From positions 1 to 42,284 of the forward strand of contig CAYXXU010000040.1 in assembly GCA_964469155.1 (NCBI GenBank): DNA of 42,284 nt, given 5' to 3'. Each line of letters begins with the position of its first letter. The stretch's first letter is position 1. This document shows positions 31,822 through 39,909 of the stretch, in pieces. The stretch comes from CAIWKO01 sp964469155 (GTDB taxonomy: Bacteria; Bacteroidota; Bacteroidia; Bacteroidales; CAIWKO01). The position numbers and the translations under genes were made by a program. The notes beneath the pieces were generated by a model. It did not search any database. It worked only from the letters and a program-made list of their open reading frames with translations, and was not told the DNA's origin.

Positions 31822-32415
31822 ATGGCATTTATATTTAAGAAAAAACAAAATTCTTCCGATGACCTTGCCGATCAGGATCTGATTCAACTTTACCGCGACA
31901 CCCTCGACCCAAAGCATATCGGTGTGCTTTTCGATCGTTATGCGCATCTGGTGTATGGTATTGCCCTGAAATATTTCGACCGGGAAGACGACAGGAAAGA
32001 GGCGGTTATGCAGGTTTTCGAAAAACTGTACGAGGCTCTTTTGCAGTTTGATATATCCAACTTTAAGAGCTGGTTATACAGTGTGGCCAAGAACCAATGC
32101 CTGATGATCATCAAAAAAGAGATCACGGTTTCGTATAACGACCAAGTGCAGTTGAAAAATTTTCAGCAGGAATTTATGGAATTTGAGCAGTCGTTTTCTC
32201 TTAATCACGGTTCCGAAATTAATATGGAGGATAAACTGCATGAATTTATTAAAGAACTGAACGAAGAACAGCGAATATGTATAGATCTGTTTTATCTGCA
32301 GGAGAAGTCATACAAAGAGATCGCCGATGCTACCCATTATTCGTTTAACCAGGTAAAAAGTTTTATTCAGAACGGAAAAAGAAATTTAAAGATCATGCTC
32401 GAAAGCATAAAATGA
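31822..32415 (+). CDS. ECF-type RNA polymerase sigma factor
   Basis: The 197-residue sigma-70 family protein redirects RNA polymerase to target promoters. Region 2 spans about 22-95 (FDRYAHLVYGIALKYF, EAVMQVFEKLYEAL, FKSWLYSVAKNQC). Region 4 is at about 140-190 (LNEEQRICIDLFYLQEKSYKEIAD followed by the helix FNQVKSFIQNGKRNLK). No regions 1.1 or 3 are visible, as expected for the ECF class. The start at 31822 is preferred over the ATG at 31801, which sits next to the -7 element. The stop overlaps the following anti-sigma-like gene by 4 bp (ATGA), the usual cognate-pair arrangement. Targets are unknown; the T9SS cargo downstream is a candidate. Confidence 0.9.
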   Translation: MAFIFKKKQNSSDDLADQDLIQLYRDTLDPKHIGVLFDRYAHLVYGIALKYFDREDDRKEAVMQVFEKLYEALLQFDISNFKSWLYSVAKNQCLMIIKKEITVSYNDQVQLKNFQQEFMEFEQSFSLNHGSEINMEDKLHEFIKELNEEQRICIDLFYLQEKSYKEIADATHYSFNQVKSFIQNGKRNLKIMLESIK

Positions 32416-33716
32416 AAAGTACGGATAAACATATTCATTTATTTGACCCCTCCGGTTGTATCAACGAAGGTGCATTTTTCAGTTACCTGAATCAGGCCCT
32501 GAACCCCTCGGATATGCATGCCATAGAAAACCATCTCTCGGAATGTATTTTCTGTAGCGATGCTTTGGAGGGATACGAAATGCAAGCGGATAAAACCAAA
32601 GTTCAGGTCGATCTTCTGACCATAAAAAAGGAATTCTTTCTGAAACTGAACGGGCAACAGGCATTTATAAAAAAGGACAATAAAAGGTACCTGGTGCTTG
32701 CTGTTAGCATAGCAGCAAGCTTTTTCCTCATTATCTCGGGCTATTATATATTTCAACTGCTTCCAACCAATTTGAAGCAATCTGATCTGGCGCTGCAGAT
32801 GCCGGTTCAGAAAAATGACATTCCTGAAGTTCAAAATCATTTAGTTCCGAAATCAGAAAACAATCAGGAAGAAAAATCCGGAAGTAAAGATAAGGGAGAT
32901 ATAAATACGGTTTCGCAATCGGAATTCAAGCCGGAATTTGAAAAAAACACCAAATCTGCCCAGGATAACAAATATTTTCAGAACAGGGAAGGATGGTTGC
33001 AAACAGATGGTGATGGTATTACGACAACCAAGGCAAGCGGTAAAAGTGCTGAATATATAACCCCGGTGAGTGGAGAAACCATAAAAACAATGGAACAAAC
33101 GGGAGGGAAAGCTGTGGTTGTGACAGAAGATGCCGAATATTTAGGAAAAATTGACGATATTACCATGGCTTTGGATCAGAGAAATGAACTGAAAAAGGAA
33201 ACGGGTCCTGTTGAAGCCAAAGCCAAAATGGATGAAGTGGTTTCAGTGAATAATGTATTGGCCGAAGAAAAAATCGTTTCGGGCAAAAAGGAAAAACAGG
33301 CCGACAGGAATAAAAATGAAAAACCAGGTGTAACTGTCACCGGAGGGGTAATGAGATCAGCACTCACACCCACATTGAATTCTGCCATGGCTGATTACAA
33401 TTCAGGTAATTATAGTCAGGCAATGCCCCAGTTCGAATATTTGCTTACTCAGGATAAAAACAATTATGCTGCTTCGTATTATTTAGCCATTTGCCTGTAT
33501 AATAAAGGGGCGAAAGACAGCGCGCTGATTCAATTGGAAAAGCTGATCCGAAAGAAAAACAATCCTTTTTACGAGATGGCTCTGTGGCAGAAAGCCCAGA
33601 TAATTGAGGAGTCGAATGATAAAAAACAAGCCGCTGAAATTTATCGAGAAATCATTAAAAATAATGGTTCTATGAAGACCCGGGCCATAAAAAAAGTTGA
33701 TGAACTCGAAAAGTAG
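32412..33716 (+). CDS. Anti-sigma-factor-like membrane protein with C-terminal TPR repeats
   Basis: The 434-residue protein has a cytoplasmic N-terminal zinc-finger-like anti-sigma region at about 20-60 (FFSYLNQALNPSDMHAIENH, then HLSECIFC giving the H-x3-C-x2-C signature). One membrane helix is at about 93-115 (YLVLAVSIAASFFLIISGYYIF). A low-complexity charged periplasmic linker runs to about 310. A TPR-like C-terminal region (MADYNSGNYSQAMPQFEYLL, YYLAICLYNKGAKDSALIQLEKL, AAEIYREIIKN) would then face the periplasm. The 4-bp overlap with the sigma gene makes it the probable cognate anti-sigma factor. The TPR array would provide a protein-binding sensor, an unusual build compared with the FecR type. 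Confidence 0.82.
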   Translation: MKSTDKHIHLFDPSGCINEGAFFSYLNQALNPSDMHAIENHLSECIFCSDALEGYEMQADKTKVQVDLLTIKKEFFLKLNGQQAFIKKDNKRYLVLAVSIAASFFLIISGYYIFQLLPTNLKQSDLALQMPVQKNDIPEVQNHLVPKSENNQEEKSGSKDKGDINTVSQSEFKPEFEKNTKSAQDNKYFQNREGWLQTDGDGITTTKASGKSAEYITPVSGETIKTMEQTGGKAVVVTEDAEYLGKIDDITMALDQRNELKKETGPVEAKAKMDEVVSVNNVLAEEKIVSGKKEKQADRNKNEKPGVTVTGGVMRSALTPTLNSAMADYNSGNYSQAMPQFEYLLTQDKNNYAASYYLAICLYNKGAKDSALIQLEKLIRKKNNPFYEMALWQKAQIIEESNDKKQAAEIYREIIKNNGSMKTRAIKKVDELEK

Positions 33717-33761
33717 ATGTGCAATATTTAAATGAATTGCCATCAAAGTAAATCTCCTATT

Positions 33762-33795
33762 TTTGTATTTTAAAAGAATATAATCCGTATTTTTG
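33762..33795 (+). promoter_or_regulatory. Promoter-like site upstream of the Ig/PKD protein gene
   Basis: TTTG at 33762-33765, a 22-bp spacer and TATTTTTG at 33788-33795. The spacer is slightly longer than ideal. The leader would be about 115 nt and would contain the hairpin at 33805-33825. Confidence 0.4.
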
Positions 33796-33804
33796 CTCCG
33801 CCAT

Positions 33805-33825
33805 ACAACCATTTTCGAAGGTTGT
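33805..33825 (+). terminator. Small hairpin: weak terminator or leader stem
   Basis: ACAACC and GGTTGT form a perfect 6-bp stem with a 9-nt loop, followed by a T-rich stretch (TTGTCTTACTGTTTT). It could end the sigma/anti-sigma transcript, or be a 5' leader structure if the promoter at 33762-33795 is real. Confidence 0.3.
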
Positions 33826-33917
33826 TTGTCTTACTGTTTTATAAGAAAATTTTTCTGCTTACCCAATTTTATTTATAGAAATGAGTTTATAATAGTACGG
33901 AATAAATATTCATCAGA

Positions 33918-36431
33918 ATGAAAAAGATATTTTTTATACTCTCCCTATTTACGTTCTTTTTTTCAACCACCCTGAAATCACAGAATAATTTGTGTAATTC
34001 GGCAAACCCCTTCTGTACCGGGACTACTTATAATTTCCCTGCCGGTGTCAATGCCGGTACCGCACAGACAGGGCCTAATTACGGTTGTTTGTATTCAGAA
34101 CCCAACCCTGCCTGGTATTATATGCAGGTAGGAACAAGTGGTACTATTGAAATTGAAATGCACAGTACACCTCAGGTTGATATCGACTTCTGTTGCTGGG
34201 GCCCTTTTCCTAATCAATCGACTCCCTGTGTTTCATTACTTACTGCTGGTTCCGGACTTTCGTCACATGCTGCGCCAGGGCCATCTACCATGTATCCTTC
34301 CTTAAATATGATTGATTGCAGTTATAGTACTTCCTGGCAGGAATGGTGTTATATTCCCAATGCCGTTACCGGAACTTTTTACATTTTGTTAATTACCAAT
34401 TATTCAAATCAGCCCACTAATATTATTTTTAGCCAAACCGGAGGGACAGGTAATACCAATTGCGGAATTCTGGCACCTCCCATTACCGGAGATACCGTTT
34501 GTGCAGGCGAGACCATTAATTTGCATGTAAATAGCCCTACCTCCGGAGCTTCATATCACTGGACGGGTCCAAACGGATTTAATTCAACTCTGATGAACCC
34601 TACCATTCCAAATGCCACAACAGCCATGTCGGGAACTTATTCTTTAATAATTCAGATCGGAACCCAGATTAGTCCAGCCGTTACCTGCAATGTAATTGTA
34701 AATCCAAATCCTACCATTACCATTGGACCGACAAATCCTACTACCTGTTCTGGCTCACCCATTACTCTAAACCCTACCAGTTCTATTCCCCTTACCTGGT
34801 TCAACTGGAGCAATGGAACTCAGGGGACAGGAGGCATCACCGTTTCGCCTACAACACCCACTTCCTATTCTGTAACTGGGACCGATCAGAACGGATGTTC
34901 AGGCACGGCTTCCATTACTGTAAATATTAATCCTGACCTTATTCTTTCAGTCTCTCCTTCAAACCCATCGGTTTGTATTGGAAATTCAGTAGACCTTTCC
35001 GGAGTCGGTGCAGATACTTATGCATGGTCGCCTTCGACCTCACTTTCATCAGCCACCGGCACCACCGTAACCGCATCACCCATTGCTGTTACTACTTATT
35101 CTGTCGCCGGGACTGCTGCCAACGGATGTACAGGCACGACTTCTGTCACCGTTGGTATTAATCCTGACCTGATCCTTGCGGTAAGTCCATCCAATCCGTC
35201 TATTTGTATAGGTACTGCTATTGACCTTACCGGATTGGGGGCAGATACCTTTGACTGGTCGCCATCCTCATCACTTTCTTCCAGCTCTGGTACAACAGTT
35301 ACTGCAACTCCAGTTGTAACCACTACCTATTCGGTAAATGGGACCAGTGCGACAACAGGCTGTACCGGAAGCACAACTGTAAATGTAACTGTTAATCCAC
35401 CACCACCTATATCCATTACTGCAACACCCGACCATGTCTGTCCCGGGGATAGCAGTCTGCTGGGCGTTCCATTATTGGCCCTGAATTATACCTGGTCGCC
35501 GGCAATGTCGTTATCAAGTCCTAACGGACAATTTACTACTGCCCGTCCAATTTCAACCACCACATACTCTGTTGTTGCAAATAACAATGGATGTATCAGT
35601 ACCGCTACCTATACATTGGTAGTGAGTCCTTTGCCTGATGTTAATTTTTCTTCCGATGTTCGTGAAGGATGCCAGGGTCTGAAAGTACATTTTCAAGACC
35701 TTACTTCACCGGCTGTAAGTTCGTGGAGTTGGTTCTTTGGAGACCATATTTCAGGAGGGAATACTTCGGTTATGCAAAATCCTATGCATTATTATGCCGA
35801 TGCAGGAGGATACGATGTAACTTTTTCTGTAGTTACTGTGGATGGTTGTAAAATGGGTATGACCTATCCCGACTATATTATCGTTCATCCTATGCCTCAG
35901 GCTGAATTTGATTTAACTCCACAGGTGGTTAACGAACTGGATCCTTTGGTGTTTTTTAGTGATCAATCTGTAGGTGCTTCGATTTGGAACTGGTATTTTG
36001 GAGAAAGAGATCCGGCTCATAATACCTCCTTTTCGCAAAACCCCACCCATGTTTATTCCGATACAGGAACCTACACTCCAACACTTATAGTATTTACTGA
36101 TTTTGGGTGTTCAGATACTACCCAACGCCAGGTAGTTGTGGAACAAAACATTGCATTCTACATTCCCAATGCATTTACGCCAGGTGCTGACGGGAAGAAT
36201 CCTGTATTCAAACCTGAGGGCGAGGGAATTGACCTAAATACTTTTGAAATGAGAGTTTACGATAGGTGGGGAGCACAGGTTTGTTTTACACGTGATATGG
36301 AAAAAGGATGGGATGGTAAAATTAACGGAAATAAAATGGCAGAACCCGGAATATATTCTTGGTACCTGTCATTTGATGATGTTAAATTCAAACACCATGT
36401 TCTTAAGGGATTTGTTATGCTTCTCAAATAG
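33918..36431 (+). CDS. Secreted Ig-like/PKD repeat protein with gliding-type T9SS C-terminal domain
   Basis: The 837-residue surface protein has a signal peptide at 1-22 (KKIFFILSLFTFFFSTTLKS). A Cys-rich N-terminal domain at about 25-180 includes NPAWYYMQVG and DIDFCCWGP. Ig-like repeats cover about 190-565, among them two nearly identical 77-residue units starting INPDLIL at about 338 and 414. Two PKD domains follow at about 574-735 (SWFFGDH and NWYFGER). A C-terminal domain of about 90 residues starts FYIPNAFTPGADGKNP and includes YDRWGAQVCF, then ends in VMLLK: the gliding-motility-associated (type B) T9SS signal. It is likely an adhesin or structural surface protein. It follows the sigma/anti-sigma pair and may be its target. 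Confidence 0.92.
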   Translation: MKKIFFILSLFTFFFSTTLKSQNNLCNSANPFCTGTTYNFPAGVNAGTAQTGPNYGCLYSEPNPAWYYMQVGTSGTIEIEMHSTPQVDIDFCCWGPFPNQSTPCVSLLTAGSGLSSHAAPGPSTMYPSLNMIDCSYSTSWQEWCYIPNAVTGTFYILLITNYSNQPTNIIFSQTGGTGNTNCGILAPPITGDTVCAGETINLHVNSPTSGASYHWTGPNGFNSTLMNPTIPNATTAMSGTYSLIIQIGTQISPAVTCNVIVNPNPTITIGPTNPTTCSGSPITLNPTSSIPLTWFNWSNGTQGTGGITVSPTTPTSYSVTGTDQNGCSGTASITVNINPDLILSVSPSNPSVCIGNSVDLSGVGADTYAWSPSTSLSSATGTTVTASPIAVTTYSVAGTAANGCTGTTSVTVGINPDLILAVSPSNPSICIGTAIDLTGLGADTFDWSPSSSLSSSSGTTVTATPVVTTTYSVNGTSATTGCTGSTTVNVTVNPPPPISITATPDHVCPGDSSLLGVPLLALNYTWSPAMSLSSPNGQFTTARPISTTTYSVVANNNGCISTATYTLVVSPLPDVNFSSDVREGCQGLKVHFQDLTSPAVSSWSWFFGDHISGGNTSVMQNPMHYYADAGGYDVTFSVVTVDGCKMGMTYPDYIIVHPMPQAEFDLTPQVVNELDPLVFFSDQSVGASIWNWYFGERDPAHNTSFSQNPTHVYSDTGTYTPTLIVFTDFGCSDTTQRQVVVEQNIAFYIPNAFTPGADGKNPVFKPEGEGIDLNTFEMRVYDRWGAQVCFTRDMEKGWDGKINGNKMAEPGIYSWYLSFDDVKFKHHVLKGFVMLLK

Positions 36432-36458
36432 TTGCTACAGCCACCTTATTATTTGATT

Positions 36459-37148
36459 ATGTGCGGCAGGTTTTCATTTTCAATTCTGGAAAATATTTTT
36501 GAAGATAATTTCGGGATTGAATTAAGCGACCTTTCACCCCATTATAATTGTGCCCCTGGTCAGCAGCTTCCGGTTGTTTTATTTGAGCAAAACCATTATT
36601 CTCTTAAATATTTCAAATGGGGTTTAATTCCTTTTTGGGCAAAAGACCCTTCTATTGGTAATAAAATGATAAATGCCAAAGCGGAAACCATTACAGAAAA
36701 GCCCTCATTTAAGCAAGCCATCAAAAATCGACGTTGTTTGGTTCCGGCAGACTCTTTTTATGAATGGTCGCAGGATACGGAAAAAATTCCCTACAGAATA
36801 TTGGTTAAAGGGAAAGAAATGTTTTCGATGGCAGGGATATGGGATACCTGGAATAACCCATCGGGAGAAATGATACATTCATTTTCAGTGATCACTACTG
36901 AAGCAAATGACCTTATGAGACCTATTCATCACAGAATGCCTGTAATTTTTACCACAAAGGAAAAGGAACGAATATGGCTGAATAGCGATTCTGATAAAGG
37001 ATATCTGGGCCTGTTGCAAACGGGTGACCCCATTGAACTGGAATCGTATACGATCTCGAAAAAGGTGAATTTACCCAGAAATGATGATACAAGCCTCCAC
37101 GAACCGTATAATTATCTGCTTATCGATGACAAACTCCAACTGAATTGA
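36459..37148 (+). CDS. SRAP/YedK family DNA-protein crosslink protein
   Basis: The 229-residue SOS-response-associated peptidase family protein forms a thiazolidine crosslink with abasic sites in single-stranded DNA through its N-terminal cysteine. Cys2 is intact (MCGRF), which requires the ATG at 36459 and not the earlier in-frame TTG. Conserved active-site residues are visible: Asn72 in MINAKAET, Glu102 in FYEWSQ and the His-His pair in RPIHHRMPVI (157-158). Other family blocks are FKWGLIPFWAK and RRCLVPADSFYEW. It lies 27 bp downstream of the Ig/PKD gene on the same strand but is functionally unrelated, more akin to xth. Full-length. Confidence 0.93.
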   Translation: MCGRFSFSILENIFEDNFGIELSDLSPHYNCAPGQQLPVVLFEQNHYSLKYFKWGLIPFWAKDPSIGNKMINAKAETITEKPSFKQAIKNRRCLVPADSFYEWSQDTEKIPYRILVKGKEMFSMAGIWDTWNNPSGEMIHSFSVITTEANDLMRPIHHRMPVIFTTKEKERIWLNSDSDKGYLGLLQTGDPIELESYTISKKVNLPRNDDTSLHEPYNYLLIDDKLQLN

Positions 37149-37201
37149 AACTCATTTTATTTTATAACGATAATAATATTAAATTTAACAAATCATACCT
37201 T

Positions 37202-37690
37202 ATGAAAAAAGCAATCTTATTCTTTATCTCCGTTTTGTTTGTCTGGAACGGGTTTTCACAAAATGTCAATAATAGTGGTTCAGTAAATTACAGTATCCAG
37301 ACACAGGTAGTTGATTCGGCCAGGACATTCTCTGTTAAATATCCCAACGGGGAAGAATTCAGAAAACTGCTGATGCTATCATGGGGGCGCCCTGTGGTTA
37401 TTACTGCCGGTAGTATTGAATGGACGCCGATTACACTTCAAAATATTGGTGAAAACCTGAAGATCACCTTGAGCGACGGGGTGGAAACCACTGAAGGAGA
37501 AACAGTAGTCTATAAGACCTTTGTGGACGATAATGCTAAATTTAACATGTTAAATGACCTGCAAAGCAATCAGAAGCGTAAAATTACCCTTATTTTTGCC
37601 AACCAGCAGGGAGTTAATGTGGTTATCAGTAAGAGCATTGAAAATGCTGTGGTCAAAGCTATTGATCATATAGTAACTTCGGCCAGGTAG
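37202..37690 (+). CDS. Hypothetical secreted protein
   Basis: The 162-residue protein has a signal peptide MKKAILFFISVLFVWNGFSQ (cleavage before or after Gln20). The mature part contains NYSIQTQVVDSARTFSVKYPNGEEF and ends in a predicted helix (VVISKSIENAVVKAIDHIV). It looks like an alpha/beta domain with no cysteine. Family not recognised. The ATG at 37202 is preferred to an in-frame TTG at 37145 that overlaps the SRAP gene, because it starts the signal peptide. It converges on the small membrane-protein gene 12 bp away. A TAAATTTA at 37180-37187, one base off the -7 consensus, may be its promoter. Confidence 0.72.
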   Translation: MKKAILFFISVLFVWNGFSQNVNNSGSVNYSIQTQVVDSARTFSVKYPNGEEFRKLLMLSWGRPVVITAGSIEWTPITLQNIGENLKITLSDGVETTEGETVVYKTFVDDNAKFNMLNDLQSNQKRKITLIFANQQGVNVVISKSIENAVVKAIDHIVTSAR

Positions 37691-37702
37691 AGGCGGAGTT
37701 TC

Positions 37703-38017
37703 TCAAATCACTTCGATTATTCTGGCAGCAAAATAAACCAGGAAGATCAAGCCTGCCATAAAGCAGGCTGATTGTATCATTACCAGAACAGGAATAATCT
37801 TTTTGTAACGGTTTTCGGAATATAATCCGCTTAGCAATAAGGTTATTATTGAAAACAAAATGGTAACCGAGAGCAATATCCATGCATACGCCAGTTTGTT
37901 GGGGATGCAGATACAGATATCATGGAATTTCTGATACACAAATAAAACAGCAATAACTGTTGAAACAATTATTGCTGTGGAAACTATAAATAATAGTTTC
38001 GAAAGACTATTGAGCAT
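37703..38017 (-). CDS. Small membrane protein with three predicted helices
   Basis: The 104-residue protein is mostly hydrophobic. Helices are at about 8-27 (LFIVSTAIIVSTVIAVLFVY), 42-65 (LAYAWILLSVTILFSIITLLLSG) and 75-100 (IIPVLVMIQSACFMAGLIFLVYFAAR). The loop between helices one and two has a CxC (HDICICIPNK). A basic patch, ENRYKK, precedes the last helix. No family recognised. It lies 20 bp downstream of the small Cys-rich lipoprotein gene on the same strand and is probably co-transcribed with it. Good hydrophobic periodicity and a clean ATG make it likely real despite its size. Confidence 0.6.
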   Translation of the reverse strand: MLNSLSKLLFIVSTAIIVSTVIAVLFVYQKFHDICICIPNKLAYAWILLSVTILFSIITLLLSGLYSENRYKKIIPVLVMIQSACFMAGLIFLVYFAARIIEVI

Positions 38018-38037
38018 TTCCTTACGAAAGCAAACTA

Positions 38038-38262
38038 TTAATCGGTGGTACAGGTGGAGGTAACTCCGTGACGATTTGCATCTGACTCAACAGTTGCCTT
38101 AAAATCTTTGATTTGTTTGCTGGTTCCACATTCCTGCGGGTAAGAAACAGATTGTTTTGCACCTAAATAATCGTACTCATAACTACAGGTAACACATTTT
38201 TTACAGGACACAAACGCAAAGGTGGCCGCAAGCGCAACAGCAACTAATAATACTTTTTTCAT
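38038..38262 (-). CDS. Small cysteine-rich lipoprotein
   Basis: The 74-residue predicted lipoprotein has the signal KKVLLVAVALAATFAFVSC, with Cys20 in a good lipobox (FVSC). The mature 55 residues carry four more cysteines (KKCVTC, QEC, STC) that could form two disulfides or hold a metal. They also include an aromatic segment, SYEYDYLG. I know similar short lipoproteins from Bacteroidota genomes, but no function. It has its own promoter element (TATATTTG at 38290-38297) and is followed 20 bp later by a small membrane-protein gene. Confidence 0.72.
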   Translation of the reverse strand: MKKVLLVAVALAATFAFVSCKKCVTCSYEYDYLGAKQSVSYPQECGTSKQIKDFKATVESDANRHGVTSTCTTD

Positions 38263-38289
38263 AGAAAATTGTTTTCAAAATTTGAGTTA

Positions 38290-38297
38290 CAAATATA
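38290..38297 (-). promoter_or_regulatory. -7 promoter element of the small lipoprotein gene
   Basis: TATATTTG on the minus strand, an exact TAnnTTTG match 27 bp before the ATG at 38262. No -33 TTTG at standard spacing. Confidence 0.5.
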
Positions 38298-38332
38298 TAA
38301 ACATTCCGCGAAAAATAAACTTTTACAAGAAA

Positions 38333-39319
38333 TTATAATTCCGATGCCAACAAATTACAGCCCCTGATATCGCTAAAATCGAAACGGCCCAGCACTTCAA
38401 AGGCATTGTCGGTGTTCATTATGCCGAGGTCGCGGGTGGATATAAAAGAGCAGGTATGGAAGTTTGCCAGGTCAATAATATTTATGCCGCCTGTTTTTCC
38501 GGTGGCTGCCATCGATAAAGGATCGTTGGCTTCGCGAATCAGTATTTTCACCCAGGGGGGGGACGAAAAAGTGTTACCGTTGGTTAAATAAGCCTGCGAC
38601 ATCAATTCGGCCATGCTGTATTCGGAATGAATGGGGCAGGAAAAACTATCCGATAATTTCGTATGAACTTCTGCACGGGTGATCTCTTTCATTTTTCCTT
38701 TCATGCCACCCGTTTCAATTATAATGGTGTTTTGAAGCCTGGTAGGAAAGTTTTCAGCGAAATTCAGAAGGGCCCAGGTTATTCCGAAAACTATCTTTTT
38801 AACATCCGGGTTTGCTTTGAGGACTTTCAGCAGTGGTTCTTCTTTCCCTAAATAGAATCCGCTTTCGGGGCGGGCTGACATTTGGCTCAGAAAATCGAGC
38901 ATATAGGCCAGGGAAGAATCGTTATGGGTTTTCCAGTCGGGGGTGAGGGCGCAAATAATGTAGTTGGAGGGGTTGCCATAGAATTGCGAAAAGCTTTTCA
39001 GAATACTTTTGCGGTATAATTCTTCCGAAAAAACCTTATGGGTGCTCCTGACCTGCCCTGTGGTCCCACTGCTATGGAAAACCATCTGGGGCATAGCATC
39101 CACGGAAGCGATATTATGTGTCTTGAAAAATTCAACCGGAAGGCAGGGGATCTTTGAATAATGATCTATCGAACCGATTTCGGGGCATACTCCGTCGACA
39201 AAGGTTTGATAGGTGAGGTTGTTTTTATACTGGAAGTGAAATATTTCCAAGGCAAGTAGGTTGAAATCAGCCGGAGATCCAATACTAAAGACCTTTATTT
39301 TAAATTGTTCAGGATTCAT
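38333..39319 (-). CDS. LuxE-like acyl-protein synthetase / acyl-adenylating enzyme
   Basis: The 328-residue protein is of the LuxE/PaaK adenylate-forming group. The phosphate-binding loop is VFHSSGTTGQ at about 82-91. Later blocks are YIICALTPDW, IIIETGGMKGKMKEI and HSEYSMAELMSQAYL, matching the region after the adenylation site, then the RDLGIMNT hinge. LuxE in bioluminescent bacteria activates fatty acids and passes them to LuxC reductase, but no luxC, luxD or luxAB is near. Isolated LuxE-like genes in Bacteroidota are probably acyl activation enzymes for lipid or surface chemistry (inference). A good -7 element is 26 bp upstream. It is divergent from a lipoprotein gene. Confidence 0.85.
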   Translation of the reverse strand: MNPEQFKIKVFSIGSPADFNLLALEIFHFQYKNNLTYQTFVDGVCPEIGSIDHYSKIPCLPVEFFKTHNIASVDAMPQMVFHSSGTTGQVRSTHKVFSEELYRKSILKSFSQFYGNPSNYIICALTPDWKTHNDSSLAYMLDFLSQMSARPESGFYLGKEEPLLKVLKANPDVKKIVFGITWALLNFAENFPTRLQNTIIIETGGMKGKMKEITRAEVHTKLSDSFSCPIHSEYSMAELMSQAYLTNGNTFSSPPWVKILIREANDPLSMAATGKTGGINIIDLANFHTCSFISTRDLGIMNTDNAFEVLGRFDFSDIRGCNLLASEL

Positions 39320-39345
39320 CCGCTAATTTTTTGTAATTTTATCTT

Positions 39346-39353
39346 CAAATTTA
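39346..39353 (-). promoter_or_regulatory. -7 promoter element of the LuxE-like gene
   Basis: TAAATTTG on the minus strand, an exact TAnnTTTG match 26 bp before the ATG at 39319, in the 47-bp divergent spacer. Confidence 0.5.
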
Positions 39354-39366
39354 TAAAAAATATCTG

Positions 39367-39876
39367 ATGAAAAGGTTTTATGGGTTTTTAGCTGCGGTGG
39401 TTTTGTTCATTATTTTACTGAACGGATGTACGAAAGAAGAAGTTTTTCCGCCTGAACCTGCCATTACGTTTTTAAGTTTTACGAAACTGGCCAATACTAC
39501 CTCCATTGACGATAAGGGTGTGCTGAAGATATTTTTTACCGATGGAGATGGCGATTTGGGCCTTGCTGATTATGATACCGCTGCCCCTTTTGATAAGAAC
39601 AGCATCTATTATTATAATTTCTTCATTAAATATTACGAGAAGCAGCACGGAACTTTTGTGGAAGTTAATCTGCCGGTGACTTTTAACTCAAGGATTCCCC
39701 GTTTGCAGTCGAGCGGCAACAGCCCCTCTATAAAAGGCGAAATTGAACTGGAAGTGTACATCAATAATCCTTTTTCGGCTTTCGATACCATTCAGTTTGA
39801 AGCATCAATTTGCGACCGTGCGCTGCATATGAGCAATGTGATCTCCACCCCGGAAATCATCGTGAAAAAGCATTAA
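39367..39876 (+). CDS. Hypothetical lipoprotein with acidic DGDGDLG motif
   Basis: The 169-residue predicted outer-membrane lipoprotein has the signal FLAAVVLFIILLNGC with lipobox Cys at about 21. The mature domain has FFTDGDGDLGLADYD at about 56-70, an acidic loop that could bind calcium. A beta-rich body follows (YYYNFFIKYYEKQHGTF, IELEVYINNPF) and the end is IIVKKH. Proteins with this KIFFTDGDGDLGL signature are frequent, uncharacterised Bacteroidota lipoproteins. It is transcribed alone, divergent from the LuxE-like gene and converging on the ClC gene 33 bp away. Function unknown. Confidence 0.8.
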   Translation: MKRFYGFLAAVVLFIILLNGCTKEEVFPPEPAITFLSFTKLANTTSIDDKGVLKIFFTDGDGDLGLADYDTAAPFDKNSIYYYNFFIKYYEKQHGTFVEVNLPVTFNSRIPRLQSSGNSPSIKGEIELEVYINNPFSAFDTIQFEASICDRALHMSNVISTPEIIVKKH

Positions 39877-39909
39877 CCTCAGGGCATTTTATGGAGGGAG
39901 CGGGAAATT

